Counted from the first letter of the stretch, positions 7,353-17,987 are shown. The stretch: 33,500 nucleotides of DNA from Thauera linaloolentis 47Lol = DSM 12138 (GCF_000310205.1 NZ_AMXE01000043.1:1-33500); one strand, 5' to 3'. Notes: a model not told the origin generated them from the letters alone. A program made the numbers and translations.

Positions 7353-8945
7353 ATGCCCCAGCATGCTGCACCGCCCCGCCGTTCGCCCTTCCTCCCGCGC
7401 CTGCTGCTCGGCGCCGCGCTGGCCGGCGCCCTGCTGCCCGCCTGGGCCGCCGATCTGCGCATCGGCCTGTCGTCCGACGTCACCTCGCTCGACCCGCATT
7501 TCGTCAACATCGCGCCGAACATCGCCTTTTCCGACCACGTCTTCGACACCCTGGTGAAATCCGACGCCAAGGGCAAACTGGTGCCGGGGCTGGCGGAAAG
7601 CTGGCGTGCGCTGTCGCCGACCACCTGGGAATTCAAGCTGCGCCAGGGCGTGGTGTTCTCCGACGGTACCCCGCTCACCGCCGAGGACGTGGTGTTCTCG
7701 CTCGACCGTCCCGCCACCATCAAGAACAGCCCCGGCCCCTTCACCAGCTACACCAACCAGATCATCAAGAAAGAGGCCATCGACGCGCATACCGTGCACC
7801 TGCACACCGCCTCGGCCTACGGCCCGCTGCCGCTGGACCTGATCTCGATCTACGTGGTGTCGAAGAAGGCCGCCGAAAACGCCGCCACCGAGGACTTTAA
7901 CAGCGGCAAGGCGCTGATCGGCACCGGCCCGTTCAAGTTCGCCGCCTTCCGCAAGGGCGAGCGCATCGAGGTCACGCGCAACGAGCGCTACTGGGGCAAG
8001 CGCCCGGAGTGGGACAAGGTCACCTTCCGCATCCTCGCCTCCGGCGCGCCGCGCCTGTCCGCGCTGCTGGCCGGCGACGTGGACGTGATCGAGAACGTGC
8101 CCGCCGCCGATCTCGCCCGCCTCAAGACCAACCCCCAGGTCACGCTCGCCCAGCACACCACCTGGCGCACGCTGTTCTGGCAGCTCGACCAGTTCCGCGA
8201 CCAGAGCCCCTTCATCACCGACCACGCCGGCAAGCCGCTGGCCAAGAACCCGCTCAAGGATCTGCGCGTGCGCCAGGCCATCTCCAAGGCCATCAACCGC
8301 CAGGCGCTGGTGGACCGCACGCTGGAAGGGCTGGCCGTGCCGGCCTCCAACATCAACGCGCCGGGCATCTTCGGCTACAACGACGCCATCCCGATGGACA
8401 CCTACGACCCCGCGGGCGCCAGGAAGCTGCTCGCCAAAGCGGGCTATCCGGACGGCTTCTCGCTCACCATCCACGGCACCAACAACCGCTACATCAACGA
8501 CGAGCAGGTGGTGCAGACGGTGGCGCAGTTCCTCAACCGCATCGGCATCAAGACCAAGGTGGACACCCAGCCGGTGGCCACCTACTTCGGCAAGGCGCGC
8601 GCGCACGAGTACAGCTTCGCCCTGCTCGGCTGGGGTTCGCTGGCGGCGGACTTCACGCTGCGTGCCATCGCCGGCACGCCCGACCCGGACACCGGCTGGG
8701 GCACCTGGAACTGGGGCAAGTACAGCAACCCGAAAGTCGACGAACTGGTTTCCCGCGCGCTGGCGGCGGTCGAACCGGCCGAACGCGAGCGCTTTGCACG
8801 CGACGCGGCCGGCGCGGCGCTGGCCGACCTGGCGGTGATCCCCTCTCACCACCAGCTCGCCACCTGGGGGCTGCGCAAGGGCTTCGCCTACGACGGCCGC
8901 ATCGACGAGTTCACCTTTGCGCACGAAATCCGCAGTGCGCGTTGA
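7353..8945 (+). CDS. Periplasmic peptide-binding protein of ABC importer (SBP family 5, DppA/OppA-like)
   Basis: This is a 530-residue extracytoplasmic solute-binding protein that captures peptides or similar ligands for the membrane complex encoded downstream. A signal peptide ends near residue 33 (LLPAWAADL). Family 5 hallmarks follow: SLDPHFVNI, VPGLAESWRALSPTTWEFKLR, FSDGTPLTAEDVVFSLDR, the ALIGTGPFKFA block, and RVRQAISKAINRQALVDRTL. AGGAG at 7337-7341 precedes the ATG. Length and domain order are normal. The ligand cannot be deduced: this family also includes nickel, glutathione and haem-handling members. Confidence 0.93.
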   Translation: MPQHAAPPRRSPFLPRLLLGAALAGALLPAWAADLRIGLSSDVTSLDPHFVNIAPNIAFSDHVFDTLVKSDAKGKLVPGLAESWRALSPTTWEFKLRQGVVFSDGTPLTAEDVVFSLDRPATIKNSPGPFTSYTNQIIKKEAIDAHTVHLHTASAYGPLPLDLISIYVVSKKAAENAATEDFNSGKALIGTGPFKFAAFRKGERIEVTRNERYWGKRPEWDKVTFRILASGAPRLSALLAGDVDVIENVPAADLARLKTNPQVTLAQHTTWRTLFWQLDQFRDQSPFITDHAGKPLAKNPLKDLRVRQAISKAINRQALVDRTLEGLAVPASNINAPGIFGYNDAIPMDTYDPAGARKLLAKAGYPDGFSLTIHGTNNRYINDEQVVQTVAQFLNRIGIKTKVDTQPVATYFGKARAHEYSFALLGWGSLAADFTLRAIAGTPDPDTGWGTWNWGKYSNPKVDELVSRALAAVEPAERERFARDAAGAALADLAVIPSHHQLATWGLRKGFAYDGRIDEFTFAHEIRSAR

Positions 8946-8969
8946 GGAAGGCCGCAGCGGAGCTGCCGC

Positions 8970-9950
8970 ATGACCCTGTTCCTGCTGCGCCGCCTGCTGC
9001 AGGCCGCGCAGGTGCTGTTCGTCATGTCACTGCTGGTGTTCGTCGGCGTCTACGCCATCGGCAACCCGCTCGACATGCTGGTCGATCCGCAGGCCACCGC
9101 AGCCGACACCGCCCGCGTGGCTGCGGCGCTGGGGCTCGACCAGCCGTTGTGGGTGCAGTACTGGCGCTTTCTCGCCAACGCGCTGCAAGGCGACCTGGGC
9201 ATTTCCTTCCTGCACGGCACGCCGGCGCTGCATCTGATCGTGCAGCGCCTGCCGGCGACGCTGGAACTGGCCGTCAGCGCGCTGCTGATCGCGGTGCTGC
9301 TCGGCATCCCGCTCGGCCTGTGGGCCGGGCTGCGGCCGGACAGCTTCGGCGGGCGCACGGTCATGGCGGGCTCGATCCTGGGGTTTTCGCTGCCCACCTT
9401 CTGGGTCGGGCTGATGCTGATCATGCTGTTCTCGGTGCACCTGGGCTGGCTGCCGTCGGGCGGGCGCGGGCCGACGCGCGAATTCCTTGGCCTGGAATGG
9501 TCGCTGCTCGCCCCCGGCGGCTGGCGCCATCTGCTGCTGCCCGCCGTCAACCTGGCGCTGTTCAAGCTCGCGCTGGTGATCCGCCTGACGCAGAGCGGCA
9601 CGCGCGAGGCGCTGCTGCAGGACTACATGCGCTTTGCCCGCGCCAAGGGCCTGCCGGCGCGGCGCATCGTCGGCGTGCATGTGCTGAAGAACATCATGAT
9701 TCCGGTGGTCACCGTGGTCGGCCTGGAATTCGGCACGCTGATCGCGTTCTCGGTCGTCACCGAATCCATCTTCGCCTGGCCCGGCATCGGCAAGCTGCTG
9801 CTGGACTCCATCACCCAGCTCGACCGCCCGGTGGTGGTCGCCTATCTGCTGCTGATCGTGTTCATCTACACGCTGATCAGCCTGGCGGTGGACCTCATCT
9901 ACGCCGCGCTCGATCCGCGCGTGCGCCTCGCCGGCGGGCAGGCGGCATGA
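8970..9950 (+). CDS. Peptide ABC transporter permease, DppB-like
   Basis: This 326-residue inner-membrane subunit starts MTLFLLRRLLQAAQVLFVMS and has about six hydrophobic segments. The cytoplasmic coupling loop REALLQDYMRFARAKGLPARRI (two adjacent pieces, near residues 212-233) is the EAA-type motif that contacts the ATPase. FAWPGIGKLLLDSI near the C-terminus is typical of DppB/OppB. The gene starts 24 bases after the binding-protein gene, behind GGAG, and is followed ten bases later by the partner permease. Confidence 0.93.
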   Translation: MTLFLLRRLLQAAQVLFVMSLLVFVGVYAIGNPLDMLVDPQATAADTARVAAALGLDQPLWVQYWRFLANALQGDLGISFLHGTPALHLIVQRLPATLELAVSALLIAVLLGIPLGLWAGLRPDSFGGRTVMAGSILGFSLPTFWVGLMLIMLFSVHLGWLPSGGRGPTREFLGLEWSLLAPGGWRHLLLPAVNLALFKLALVIRLTQSGTREALLQDYMRFARAKGLPARRIVGVHVLKNIMIPVVTVVGLEFGTLIAFSVVTESIFAWPGIGKLLLDSITQLDRPVVVAYLLLIVFIYTLISLAVDLIYAALDPRVRLAGGQAA

Positions 9951-9960
9951 GGGCGGCGCG

Positions 9961-10862
9961 ATGACCTCTCCCGCACTACCGACGGAAGCCTCCGGCGGCT
10001 GGCGCGCGCTGGCCCGCGCCTACGCCGGCAGTGCGCTGGCGCTCGGCGGGCTGGCGCTGTTGCTGCTGATCGTGGCGGCCGCGCTGGCCGCGCCCTGGAT
10101 CGCGCCGCAGAACCCCTACGACCTGGCGACGCTGGACATCATGGATTCGCGCCTGCCGCCGGGCAGCCCCAGCGCCGACGGCACCCTGACCTACCTGCTG
10201 GGCACCGACGGCCAGGGCCGCGACATGCTGTCGGCCATCCTCCACGGCCTGCGCATCAGCGTCGCGGTCGGCTTCAGCGCCACGCTGCTGGCGCTGGCGC
10301 TGGGCATGTCGCTCGGGCTGGTGGCCGGCTATGCGGGCGGGCGCGTGGATGCCTTCGTGATGCGCGCAGTGGACATCCAGATGTCCTTCCCGGCGATCCT
10401 CACCGCGATGATCCTGCTGGCGCTGTTCGGCCAGGGCACGGACAAGATCGTCATCGCCCTGGTGGCCTCGCAATGGGCCTACTACGCGCGCACCACGCGC
10501 GGCGCGGCGCTGGTAGAGGGACGCCGGGAATACATCGAGGCGGCGCGCCTGCTGGGGCTGTCCACGCCGCGCATCCTGTTCCGCCACCTGCTGCCCAACT
10601 GTCTGCCGCCGCTCATCGTGGTGGCCGCGCTGCAGGTCGCGGCGGCCATCGCGCTGGAAGCCACGCTGTCCTTCCTCGGCCTGGGGCTGCCGGTCACCGA
10701 GCCCTCGCTGGGCCTGCTGATCGCCAACGGCTTCCAATACCTGTACTCCGGCCGCTACTGGATGAGCGTGTTCCCCGGCGTGGCCCTGTTGCTGACCATC
10801 GTCGCCCTCAACCTGGTCGCCGACCGCCTGCGCGAAATCCTCAACCCGCGCCTGCAACCGCA

Positions 10863-10866
<4 letters not shown>
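9961..10866 (+). CDS. Peptide ABC transporter permease, DppC-like
   Basis: This is the second inner-membrane permease, 301 residues. It has the extended N-terminal helix of the DppC/OppC type, then LLGTDGQGRDMLSAILHGLR, which is diagnostic for this subunit, and about six membrane segments. The EAA loop is REYIEAARLLGLSTPRILFRH (near residues 187-206). LEATLSFLGLGLPVTEPSLG is the conserved C-terminal block. Its stop overlaps the next start by four bases (ATGA). Confidence 0.93.
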
Positions 10867-11944
<1,078 letters not shown>

Positions 11945-11948
<4 letters not shown>

Positions 11949-12934
11949 GCCCCCCGCCGCTGCTCGCCCTGCACGGCATCCACAAGCACTTCGGTCCGCG
12001 GCCGGACTGGCTCGAACGGCTCGGCATGCGCCTCGGCTGGCTGCCGCCGCCCGCCCGCGTACGGGCCCTGGACGGCGTCGACGTGGACATCCGCGCCGGC
12101 GAAGTGCTCGGCCTGGTCGGCGAATCCGGCAGCGGCAAATCCACCCTCGGCCGCGTCGCCGCCGGCCTGCTGCGGCCAGACCAAGGCTGCCGCCTGTGGC
12201 GCGGCGAACGGATCGACGCCGGGCCGATGGCCGCGCACGGCATCCAGATGGTGTTCCAGGACCCATCCGCCTCGCTGAACCCGCGCATGCGGGTGGGCGA
12301 GCTGATCGCCGAGGCGCCGCGCACGCACGGGCTGGTCGAACGCGCCGCACAAGCGGAATACGTCGCCGGCCTGCTGCGCCAGGTCGGGCTCGACCCCGGC
12401 GCGGCGGGCCGTTTCCCGCACCAGTTCTCGGGCGGCCAGCGCGCGCGCATCGGCATCGCCCGCGCGCTGGCGGTGAAGCCCGAGCTGTTGATCTGCGACG
12501 AGCCGGTGGCCGCGCTGGACGTATCGGTGCAGGCGCAGGTGCTCAACCTGTTCGGCGAGCTGCGCGGCCGCTTCGGCCTGACCTACCTGTTCATCAGCCA
12601 CGACCTGGGCGTGGTGCGACACCTGTGCGAGCGTGTCGCCATCCTATACCTGGGGCGCATCGTCGAAACCGCCCCGGCGGACGAACTGTTCACCGCGCCG
12701 GCCCATCCCTACACCCAGGCCCTGCTGGCCGACACGCCCACGCTGAAGGCCGAGAAGAAACGCTTCGTCGCCATCCGCGGCGAACTGCCCTCGCCGCTGT
12801 CGCCGCCCTCCGGCTGCCACTTCCACCCGCGCTGCCCGCACGCATTCGCCCGCTGCCGCGAGGAACGCCCGGCGCTGCGCGAAATCGCCCCCGGGCGCCG
12901 CTCGGCCTGCCACCTGCACGAAGCGGCCCGCTGA
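11945..12934 (+). CDS. Peptide ABC transporter ATPase, DppF-like
   Basis: This is the second ATPase, 329 residues. Walker A is GESGSGKS, the Q-loop is FQDPSASLNPRM, the signature is FSGGQRARIGIARAL, Walker B is LLICDEPVAALD, and the H-loop is FISHDLGVVRHL. The C-terminal Cys motif GCHFHPRCPHAFARC matches that of its partner. The start codon overlaps the dppD stop by four bases, so stoichiometric co-translation is likely. An insertion between residues 20 and 40 (DWLERLGMRLGWLPPPARV) is common in DppF/OppF proteins with an extra substrate-side loop. This is the last gene of the operon; a Fur-box-like sequence begins 47 bases later and marks a new unit. Confidence 0.94.
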
Positions 12935-12981
12935 AGCCCCGCCCGCCGCAGGCTTGCAATCGGCCGGCGTATCCAGAAAAA

Positions 12982-12996
12982 TAGTAACGATTATCG
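12982..12996 (+). promoter_or_regulatory. Fur-box-like operator before first fecI
   Basis: TAGTAACGATTATCG matches 10 of the 14 defined positions of the 7-1-7 Fur consensus. It stands out as an AT-rich patch in very GC-rich DNA. It lies 23 bases before the preferred fecI start. Iron-replete repression of the FecI-type sigma factor by Fur is the standard arrangement. Confidence 0.6.
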
Positions 12997-13019
12997 TTTT
13001 GAATTCGACCGTCCCGCCC

Positions 13020-13580
13020 ATGTCCTCGCCGCTGGAACTGAATACCGCCGCTTCCGCGGAGCACGCCGTGGAAGCCTTGTACCGGGACCATCACCAGTGG
13101 CTGTTCGGCTGGCTGCGCCGCAAGCTGGGCTGCGCTCACCGCGCCGACGACTTCGCCCACGACACCTTCGTGCGCATCCTCTCCGCCGTCCGGCGCGGCA
13201 CCGGCCCGGATCTGCGCGGCCTGCACGAACCGCGCGCCTTCCTCACCACCGCCGCCACGCGCGTCGTCATCGACCACGCGCGCCGGCAGGAAGTCGAGCG
13301 CGTCTATCTCGAAACACAGGCCGTGCTGCACACCGAACAAGCCGCCGCCCCCTCGCCGGAGCAGCTCTACGAACTGGCCGAAACCCTCACCGCCATCGCC
13401 CGCATGCTCGACGGCCTGGCGGAAAAGCCGCGCGCCGCCTTCCTGCTCTACCGCCTGGAAGGCCTGCCCCAGGGCGAAATCGCCGCGCGCCTGGGCGTCT
13501 CCACCAGCATGGTGAAGCAGTACGTGGCGCAGGCCATGGTGCATTGCTATGCCGCGCAGTACGCCGCACCGGGCGGCTGA
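13020..13580 (+). CDS. FecI-type ECF sigma factor (first cassette)
   Basis: This 186-residue iron-starvation sigma factor directs RNA polymerase to the receptor gene of its cassette. Region 2 is LYRDHHQWLFGWLRRKLG followed by DDFAHDTFVRIL; the DFAHDTFVR block is typical of FecI/PvdS/FpvI. Region 4 is LEGLPQGEIAARLGVSTSMVKQ (two adjacent pieces), the -35-binding helix-turn-helix. A TTG at 12954 also opens this frame, but that start would place the Fur-like box inside the coding sequence, so the ATG at 13020 is preferred despite a poor ribosome binding site. The anti-sigma gene follows 22 bases later. Confidence 0.92.
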   Translation: MSSPLELNTAASAEHAVEALYRDHHQWLFGWLRRKLGCAHRADDFAHDTFVRILSAVRRGTGPDLRGLHEPRAFLTTAATRVVIDHARRQEVERVYLETQAVLHTEQAAAPSPEQLYELAETLTAIARMLDGLAEKPRAAFLLYRLEGLPQGEIAARLGVSTSMVKQYVAQAMVHCYAAQYAAPGG

Positions 13581-13602
13581 GCCCGCGAGCGACGCCCCGC
13601 CA

Positions 13603-14628
13603 ATGACGGATTCACCACGGCCGGCCGCAGTGCCGGACGAACCCACCCTCGCGGTCATCGAGCAGGCCACCGACTGGCACCTGCTGCTGCAATCGGGCGA
13701 GGCCACCGCCACTGACCGTGCCGCCTGCAAGGCCTGGCGCGCGCGCCACCCCTCACATGAGCTCGCCTGGCAGCGCATGCAGGCGTTGTGGCAGCAGTTC
13801 GACGCCGCCGAGCCCCCCCCCGCGCAGGCCGCGCTCGACGCCGCCTGCCGCATTCAGCCCAAGCCCAAGTCCCGCCGCAGCCGCCGTGCCCTGGCGGGCG
13901 GCGCCCTGCTGCTCGCCGGGCTGGCTGGCGGCGCAAGCTTCACCCTCCCCCCGCCCGCCGTGCTGCTCGCCGACCACCGCAGCGCCACCGGCGAACGCCG
14001 TAGCATCGAACTGCCCGACCGCAGCCGCCTCGTGCTCGACTCCGACAGCGCCGTGGACCTGCGCTACGACGGCAGCCAGCGCCGCATCGTGCTGCATCGC
14101 GGCGGCGTGCTGGCCGAAGTCGCGGCGGACACGCAAGCCGCCCCGCGCCCCTTCAGTATCGAAACCCCGCAAAGCAGCGCGCGCGCCCTCGGCACCCGCT
14201 ACACCGTGCGCCGCGAAGCGGACGGCAACACCATGGTGAGCGTGCTCGAATCCATCGTCGAAGCCTGCGCGCAAGCGGCCCCGCCCGCATCCGGCTGCGT
14301 GCGGCTGCATCCCGGCCAGCAGGTGCGCATCGGCGCCGACGGCCCGGGCGCGATCACCGGAATCGACGCTGCCGCCGAAGACGCCCGCATGCGCGGGCAG
14401 TTGATCGTGGACGACCTGCCCCTGTCCGAAGTGCTGCTCACGCTCGGCCGCCACCGCCCCGGCCTGCTGCGCTACGACGCCGCGGCCCTTGCCGGCATCC
14501 GTGTTTCCGGCGTCTTCCCGCTCGACGACACCGACCGCGCGCTGGACGCGCTGGCCCGCACCCTGTCGCTGCGCGTGCGCCACTACACGCCGTGGCTGGT
14601 CATCGTCGACCTGCCCGATCCCGCCTGA
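13603..14628 (+). CDS. FecR-type anti-sigma/sigma regulator (first cassette)
   Basis: This is a 341-residue single-pass inner-membrane protein. The cytoplasmic N-terminus carries the DUF4880-type sigma-binding motif (residues about 20-66, DWHLLLQSGEAT, W45 and W56 in the HPSHELAWQRM region). One membrane helix follows at about 96-116. The periplasmic FecR domain begins TGERRSIELPDRSRLVLDSDSAVDLRY and includes ALGTRYTV. A C-terminal DUF4974/STN-like segment (VDDLPLSEVLLTLGRHRPGLL) would touch the receptor's signalling domain. It relays the state of the receptor at 14725 to the sigma factor. Confidence 0.93.
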   Translation: MTDSPRPAAVPDEPTLAVIEQATDWHLLLQSGEATATDRAACKAWRARHPSHELAWQRMQALWQQFDAAEPPPAQAALDAACRIQPKPKSRRSRRALAGGALLLAGLAGGASFTLPPPAVLLADHRSATGERRSIELPDRSRLVLDSDSAVDLRYDGSQRRIVLHRGGVLAEVAADTQAAPRPFSIETPQSSARALGTRYTVRREADGNTMVSVLESIVEACAQAAPPASGCVRLHPGQQVRIGADGPGAITGIDAAAEDARMRGQLIVDDLPLSEVLLTLGRHRPGLLRYDAAALAGIRVSGVFPLDDTDRALDALARTLSLRVRHYTPWLVIVDLPDPA

Positions 14629-14632
14629 ACGG

Positions 14633-14678
14633 CGGCGTTTTCACGCCGGCGCGCGCGGTCCACTGTCCCGCCGCGCGC
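14633..14678 (+). other. Two adjacent GC hairpins between fecR and receptor (first cassette)
   Basis: CGGCG at 14633-14637 pairs with CGCCG at 14644-14648 across a TTTTCA loop. GCGCGCGG at 14651-14658 pairs with CCGCGCGC at 14671-14678 across 12 bases. Neither is followed by a real T-run, so this is not a canonical terminator. It occupies the same place as the clearer stem-loop of the second cassette and may serve the same purpose. Confidence 0.35.
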
Positions 14679-14724
14679 TTCGTCCGTCATGACTGGTAAG
14701 CCCATTCACAACGGACGGAACACC

Positions 14725-17181
14725 ATGAGCAAACCATCCCGCACCACCCCCTCCCCCACCGCCCGCCGCGTCGCGCCGCTGGCCCTGGCCGTTTCCGCAG
14801 CGCTGGCCGTGCTCCATGCCCCACCGGTATTGGCACAGGCCGGCGCCGGACAGCAGCAGGCGGCGCAGAACATCCCTCCCGGCCCGCTCACCGCCGCGCT
14901 CAACCAGTACGCCGCCGCCCATGGCCTGGTACTCACCTTCGACCCCACGCTCACCCAAGGCAAGACCACCGCCGGCCTGCAAGGCCGTCACGGCCCTGCC
15001 GAGGGCCTGACCCGGCTGCTGGCGGGCAGCGGCCTGGAAGCGGTCGCCCAACCCGGCGGCAGCTACACCTTGCGTGCGCTGCCCGTCGCGGCGCCGGCCT
15101 CGCCAACCGTACTAGGCGCGGTGCAGGTGACGGCCCAGGCGGAATACAGCGTGACCAGCGAGGGTACGGGCAGCTACGCGGCGCGGGGGGCGAGCATCCT
15201 CAAGGGGGCGCGGTCGTTGAAGGAGATTCCGCAATCCGTCACGGTGGTTACCCGCCAACGTATCGATGACCAGGCCTTGAACACCCTGGATGACGTGCTG
15301 GCCAACACCACGGGCATCACGCTGCGCAAACGTCCCGGCGGCGGGAGCGACATTTACTCGCGCGGTTTCATGACCACCACGATCCAGTACGATGGTATTC
15401 CGCTGGCGCGCGGCAGCTATTGGGGCAACACCTTTGCCGGCAGTTCGGCCTATCTCGACCGCGTCGAGGTATTGCGTGGCGCCCAGGGGCTGCTCGAAGG
15501 CGCAGGCAATCCGGCCGGCGCGATCAATGTGGTGCGCAAGCGCGGGCTGGCGGACAAGGGTTTCTCGGTCGAAGCACGTGCCGGTTCGTGGGATAACTAC
15601 GGCACGCGCCTGGAAGCCGGCGGCGCCCTGGACAAGGAAGGACGGGTGCGTAGCCGCGTGGTGCTGGATTACGAAGACAGGGGTTATTTCGTCGACACCC
15701 TTGGCGACCGCAACCTGAATGCCTATGCCGCGCTGGACTTCGATTTGACACCGGAGACCACGCTGGGCGTCGGGCTGGTGCATGCTCGCCTGAAGGGAAA
15801 TCGCTCGCTGTATCAGGGCATCCCCCGCTACGCCGATGGTCAGGCACTGAATGTTTCACGTTCGACGTACGTCGGGGCGGACTGGAACCATGCGGACCGC
15901 AAGGAAACGCAACTGTTCGTCGATCTGGAACATCGCTTCAGTGCGGACTGGCGGCTCAGGATCGCCGGTGCTTATGTGAAGGAAGACTGGCACTCTGTCG
16001 AATCTAACGTCAATGGAACAGTGCCCGTGGGGGGCAATACGGTACCCGGCATCGGCTACATCTATGACTATGGTGCGACCAGCGCGGGTTTCGATGCCAA
16101 CCTGAGCGGGAAATTCCAGCTATTGGGCAAGGCGCATGATGTCGTTCTGGGCGCCAACTATTCCAGGCAGAAGCGGGATGATGGCTACACTCAGTGGTAC
16201 CCCCACGTCACCTATGACGTCTTTGGAACGAACCATGTGCTGCCGCTGGGCTCCAGCACGCCAACCTCAACGGCCTACGCTAAGAGAACGCCTGTTCAAA
16301 AAGGCTTCTATGGCATGTTACGCAGCCATTTGACGGATGATCTAACACTCGTGCTGGGGGCGCGCGCCAGTTGGTATGAGCGCGACGACTCAACGACATA
16401 CGGCTCATCGACGAGTCGCTCCAAAGCCAAGGAAAGCGGGGAAGTGACCCCTTATGCCGGCTTGGTCTATGCGCTGACGCCGCAATGGTCGGTGTACGCC
16501 AGCTACACGGACATTTTCCAACCGCAGACCGCAACCAACGCGCAGTTGCAAGTTCTGGACCCGATTGTCGGCACCAATTACGAAGTCGGCATCAAGGGCG
16601 AACTGTTCGACGGCGCCCTGAATACCTCTCTGGCAGTATTCCGTATCGATCAGGAAAACCGGGCGATCACCGATTACAACGCACCGCGCATCTGCGGTGG
16701 TTCCGGGAGCAGCTGGTGCTCCCGCGCATCGGGCGAAGTGCGCAGCGAGGGCATCGAACTGGAAGCACATGGCAATCTGGCCAGGAACTGGCAAGTCAGC
16801 GCCGGGTACACCTACAACCGCAACGAATACCTGACCGACAACGATTCGACGCTGATCGGCAAGCCGTTCGACTACACCACGCCGAAGCACATCCTGCGCC
16901 TGTGGTCGGATTACCAGTTGCCAGGCCAGTTGAGCCCATGGCGCTTCAGTGCCGGCGTGAATTACCAGAGCGCTCGCGAGACCAGCACGATCACACAGCA
17001 AGGCGGTTTCTCGATCTGGAACGCCCGCGTGGCCTACCAAATCGACCGCAATTGGTCCGCCGCCTTGAATATCAACAACGTGTTCGACAAGCGCTATTAC
17101 TCGTACATGGACGATTTGTTCTACAACAGCTACTTCGGCGAGCCGCGTAATTTCTTGCTGACGCTGCGGGCAAATTTCTAA
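14725..17181 (+). CDS. TonB-dependent siderophore receptor with STN signalling domain (first cassette)
   Basis: This FpvA/FoxA/FecA-type transducer is 818 residues long. A signal peptide ends near residue 39 (VLAQA). The STN domain spans about 48-118 (IPPGPLTAALNQYAAAHGL, then GLQGRHGPAEGLTRLLAGSGL). A TonB-box-like LGAVQVTAQ lies near 130-138, and the plug contains LKEIPQSVTVVTRQRIDDQ. The barrel ends FGEPRNFLLTLRANF with terminal Phe. The ATG at 14725 follows GGACGGA; a further ATG at 14689 is possible but would put 12 residues before the signal peptide. The STN region uses GC-rich codons like its neighbours, while the barrel from about 15120 is visibly less GC-biased, suggesting a different history. 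The substrate is unknown. Confidence 0.94.
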   Translation: MSKPSRTTPSPTARRVAPLALAVSAALAVLHAPPVLAQAGAGQQQAAQNIPPGPLTAALNQYAAAHGLVLTFDPTLTQGKTTAGLQGRHGPAEGLTRLLAGSGLEAVAQPGGSYTLRALPVAAPASPTVLGAVQVTAQAEYSVTSEGTGSYAARGASILKGARSLKEIPQSVTVVTRQRIDDQALNTLDDVLANTTGITLRKRPGGGSDIYSRGFMTTTIQYDGIPLARGSYWGNTFAGSSAYLDRVEVLRGAQGLLEGAGNPAGAINVVRKRGLADKGFSVEARAGSWDNYGTRLEAGGALDKEGRVRSRVVLDYEDRGYFVDTLGDRNLNAYAALDFDLTPETTLGVGLVHARLKGNRSLYQGIPRYADGQALNVSRSTYVGADWNHADRKETQLFVDLEHRFSADWRLRIAGAYVKEDWHSVESNVNGTVPVGGNTVPGIGYIYDYGATSAGFDANLSGKFQLLGKAHDVVLGANYSRQKRDDGYTQWYPHVTYDVFGTNHVLPLGSSTPTSTAYAKRTPVQKGFYGMLRSHLTDDLTLVLGARASWYERDDSTTYGSSTSRSKAKESGEVTPYAGLVYALTPQWSVYASYTDIFQPQTATNAQLQVLDPIVGTNYEVGIKGELFDGALNTSLAVFRIDQENRAITDYNAPRICGGSGSSWCSRASGEVRSEGIELEAHGNLARNWQVSAGYTYNRNEYLTDNDSTLIGKPFDYTTPKHILRLWSDYQLPGQLSPWRFSAGVNYQSARETSTITQQGGFSIWNARVAYQIDRNWSAALNINNVFDKRYYSYMDDLFYNSYFGEPRNFLLTLRANF
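14973..14994 (+). repeat. 22-base exact repeat shared by the two STN domains
   Basis: Positions 14973-14994 are identical to 19311-19332. Both encode GLQGRHG within the STN signalling domain of the two receptors, whereas the barrels differ widely. Descent from a common N-terminal module or local gene conversion would explain it. Confidence 0.75.
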
Positions 17182-17197
17182 CCACCCTCCCCCAAGC

Positions 17198-17221
17198 ACG
17201 GCGTCCCTGTGGCGCCGTTTT
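17198..17221 (+). terminator. Rho-independent terminator after first receptor
   Basis: ACGGCG at 17198-17203 pairs with CGCCGT at 17213-17218 across a nine-base loop and runs into TTTT at 17218-17221. It lies 17 bases after the receptor stop and closes the first cassette. Confidence 0.7.
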
Positions 17222-17397
17222 CCTTCCACATTCGATACCGGTATTCCCCTGCGCCTGCAGCGCCATGCCCGGTCCGCCGACCAGCAGCATCCCGCAGCCA
17301 ATAACCACCACGCCGCGCTGTTCGAGGCATTGCTGCCATGACCTGATGTCCGCGCATTGCCGGCAGATCGGCATGTGCCGCATAATCGCGCCTTTAT

Positions 17398-17412
17398 CGA
17401 TAATCATTCCCG
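17398..17412 (+). promoter_or_regulatory. Fur-box-like operator before second fecI
   Basis: CGATAATCATTCCCG contains ten consecutive matches (GATAATCATT) to the Fur consensus and lies in a locally AT-rich stretch. It ends 53 bases before the second sigma factor gene, so iron-dependent repression by Fur is likely. The rest of the 17222-17397 gap shows no gene. Confidence 0.65.
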
Positions 17413-17465
17413 TTTACGGCGATGGTGTCCCCGCCACATCGGTCGGGACGAAGGAGCGCAGCGTC

Positions 17466-17987
17466 ATGAGTGCCGAGGAACGGGCCATTCCCTTTTCCGT
17501 CGAGTCCCTGTACACCGAGCACCACCACTGGCTGCACGGCTGGCTGCGGCGCAAACTGGGCGGCGCCGACGATGCCGCCGCCGACCTGGCGCATGACACC
17601 TTCGTGCGCGTGCTGTGCGCCCAGCGGGCCGGCTCGCTGGGCGTGCTGCACGAAGCGCGCGCCTACCTCACCACCGTGGCGCGGCGCCTGCTCATCAATC
17701 AGGCACGCCGGCAGGCGCTGGAACGCGCCTGGCTGGAAACCGTCGCGCTGCTGCCCGAGCCCGAAGCCCCCTCCGAAGAGCAGCGCGCCATGGTGCTCGA
17801 GACCCTGCAGCGGATCGACGTCATGCTCGACGGACTGCCACCCAGGGTGCGCGAGGCCTTCCTGCTGGTGCAACTCGACGGCTGCTCCCACGCCCAAGCC
17901 GCGCAGGCGCTGAAAGTCACCGAGCGCAGCATCAGGCGCTACCTCGCGCAGGCGCTCACTCAGTGCATCCTGCACGCTGACGCATGA
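17466..17987 (+). CDS. FecI-type ECF sigma factor (second cassette)
   Basis: This 173-residue sigma factor is paralogous to the one at 13020. Region 2 is LYTEHHHWLHGWLRRKLGG and DLAHDTFVRVL. Region 4 is LDGCSHAQAAQALKVTERSIRRY (two adjacent pieces) and differs clearly from the first paralogue in the recognition helix (TERSIRRY against STSMVKQY), so the two sigma factors probably read different promoters. AAGGAG about ten bases upstream supports the ATG at 17466 over the longer open frame from 17265. The stop overlaps the fecR start by four bases. Confidence 0.93.
   Translation: MSAEERAIPFSVESLYTEHHHWLHGWLRRKLGGADDAAADLAHDTFVRVLCAQRAGSLGVLHEARAYLTTVARRLLINQARRQALERAWLETVALLPEPEAPSEEQRAMVLETLQRIDVMLDGLPPRVREAFLLVQLDGCSHAQAAQALKVTERSIRRYLAQALTQCILHADA

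Noticed and set aside
7062..8924. Minus-strand 620-codon frame opposite the peptide-binding protein gene
   Set aside because: Valine/glycine-rich shadow typical of GC-rich antisense frames. The plus-strand frame has a signal peptide and full family motifs.
14633..14678. Hairpins between first fecR and receptor as an intrinsic terminator
   Set aside because: Stems are present but no T-run follows, so a terminator call is not supported. Listed only as structure.
17265..17465. Upstream extension of the second fecI open frame
   Set aside because: It would place the Fur-like box and the AAGGAG site inside the coding region, and the added residues do not match sigma factors. The ATG at 17466 is preferred.
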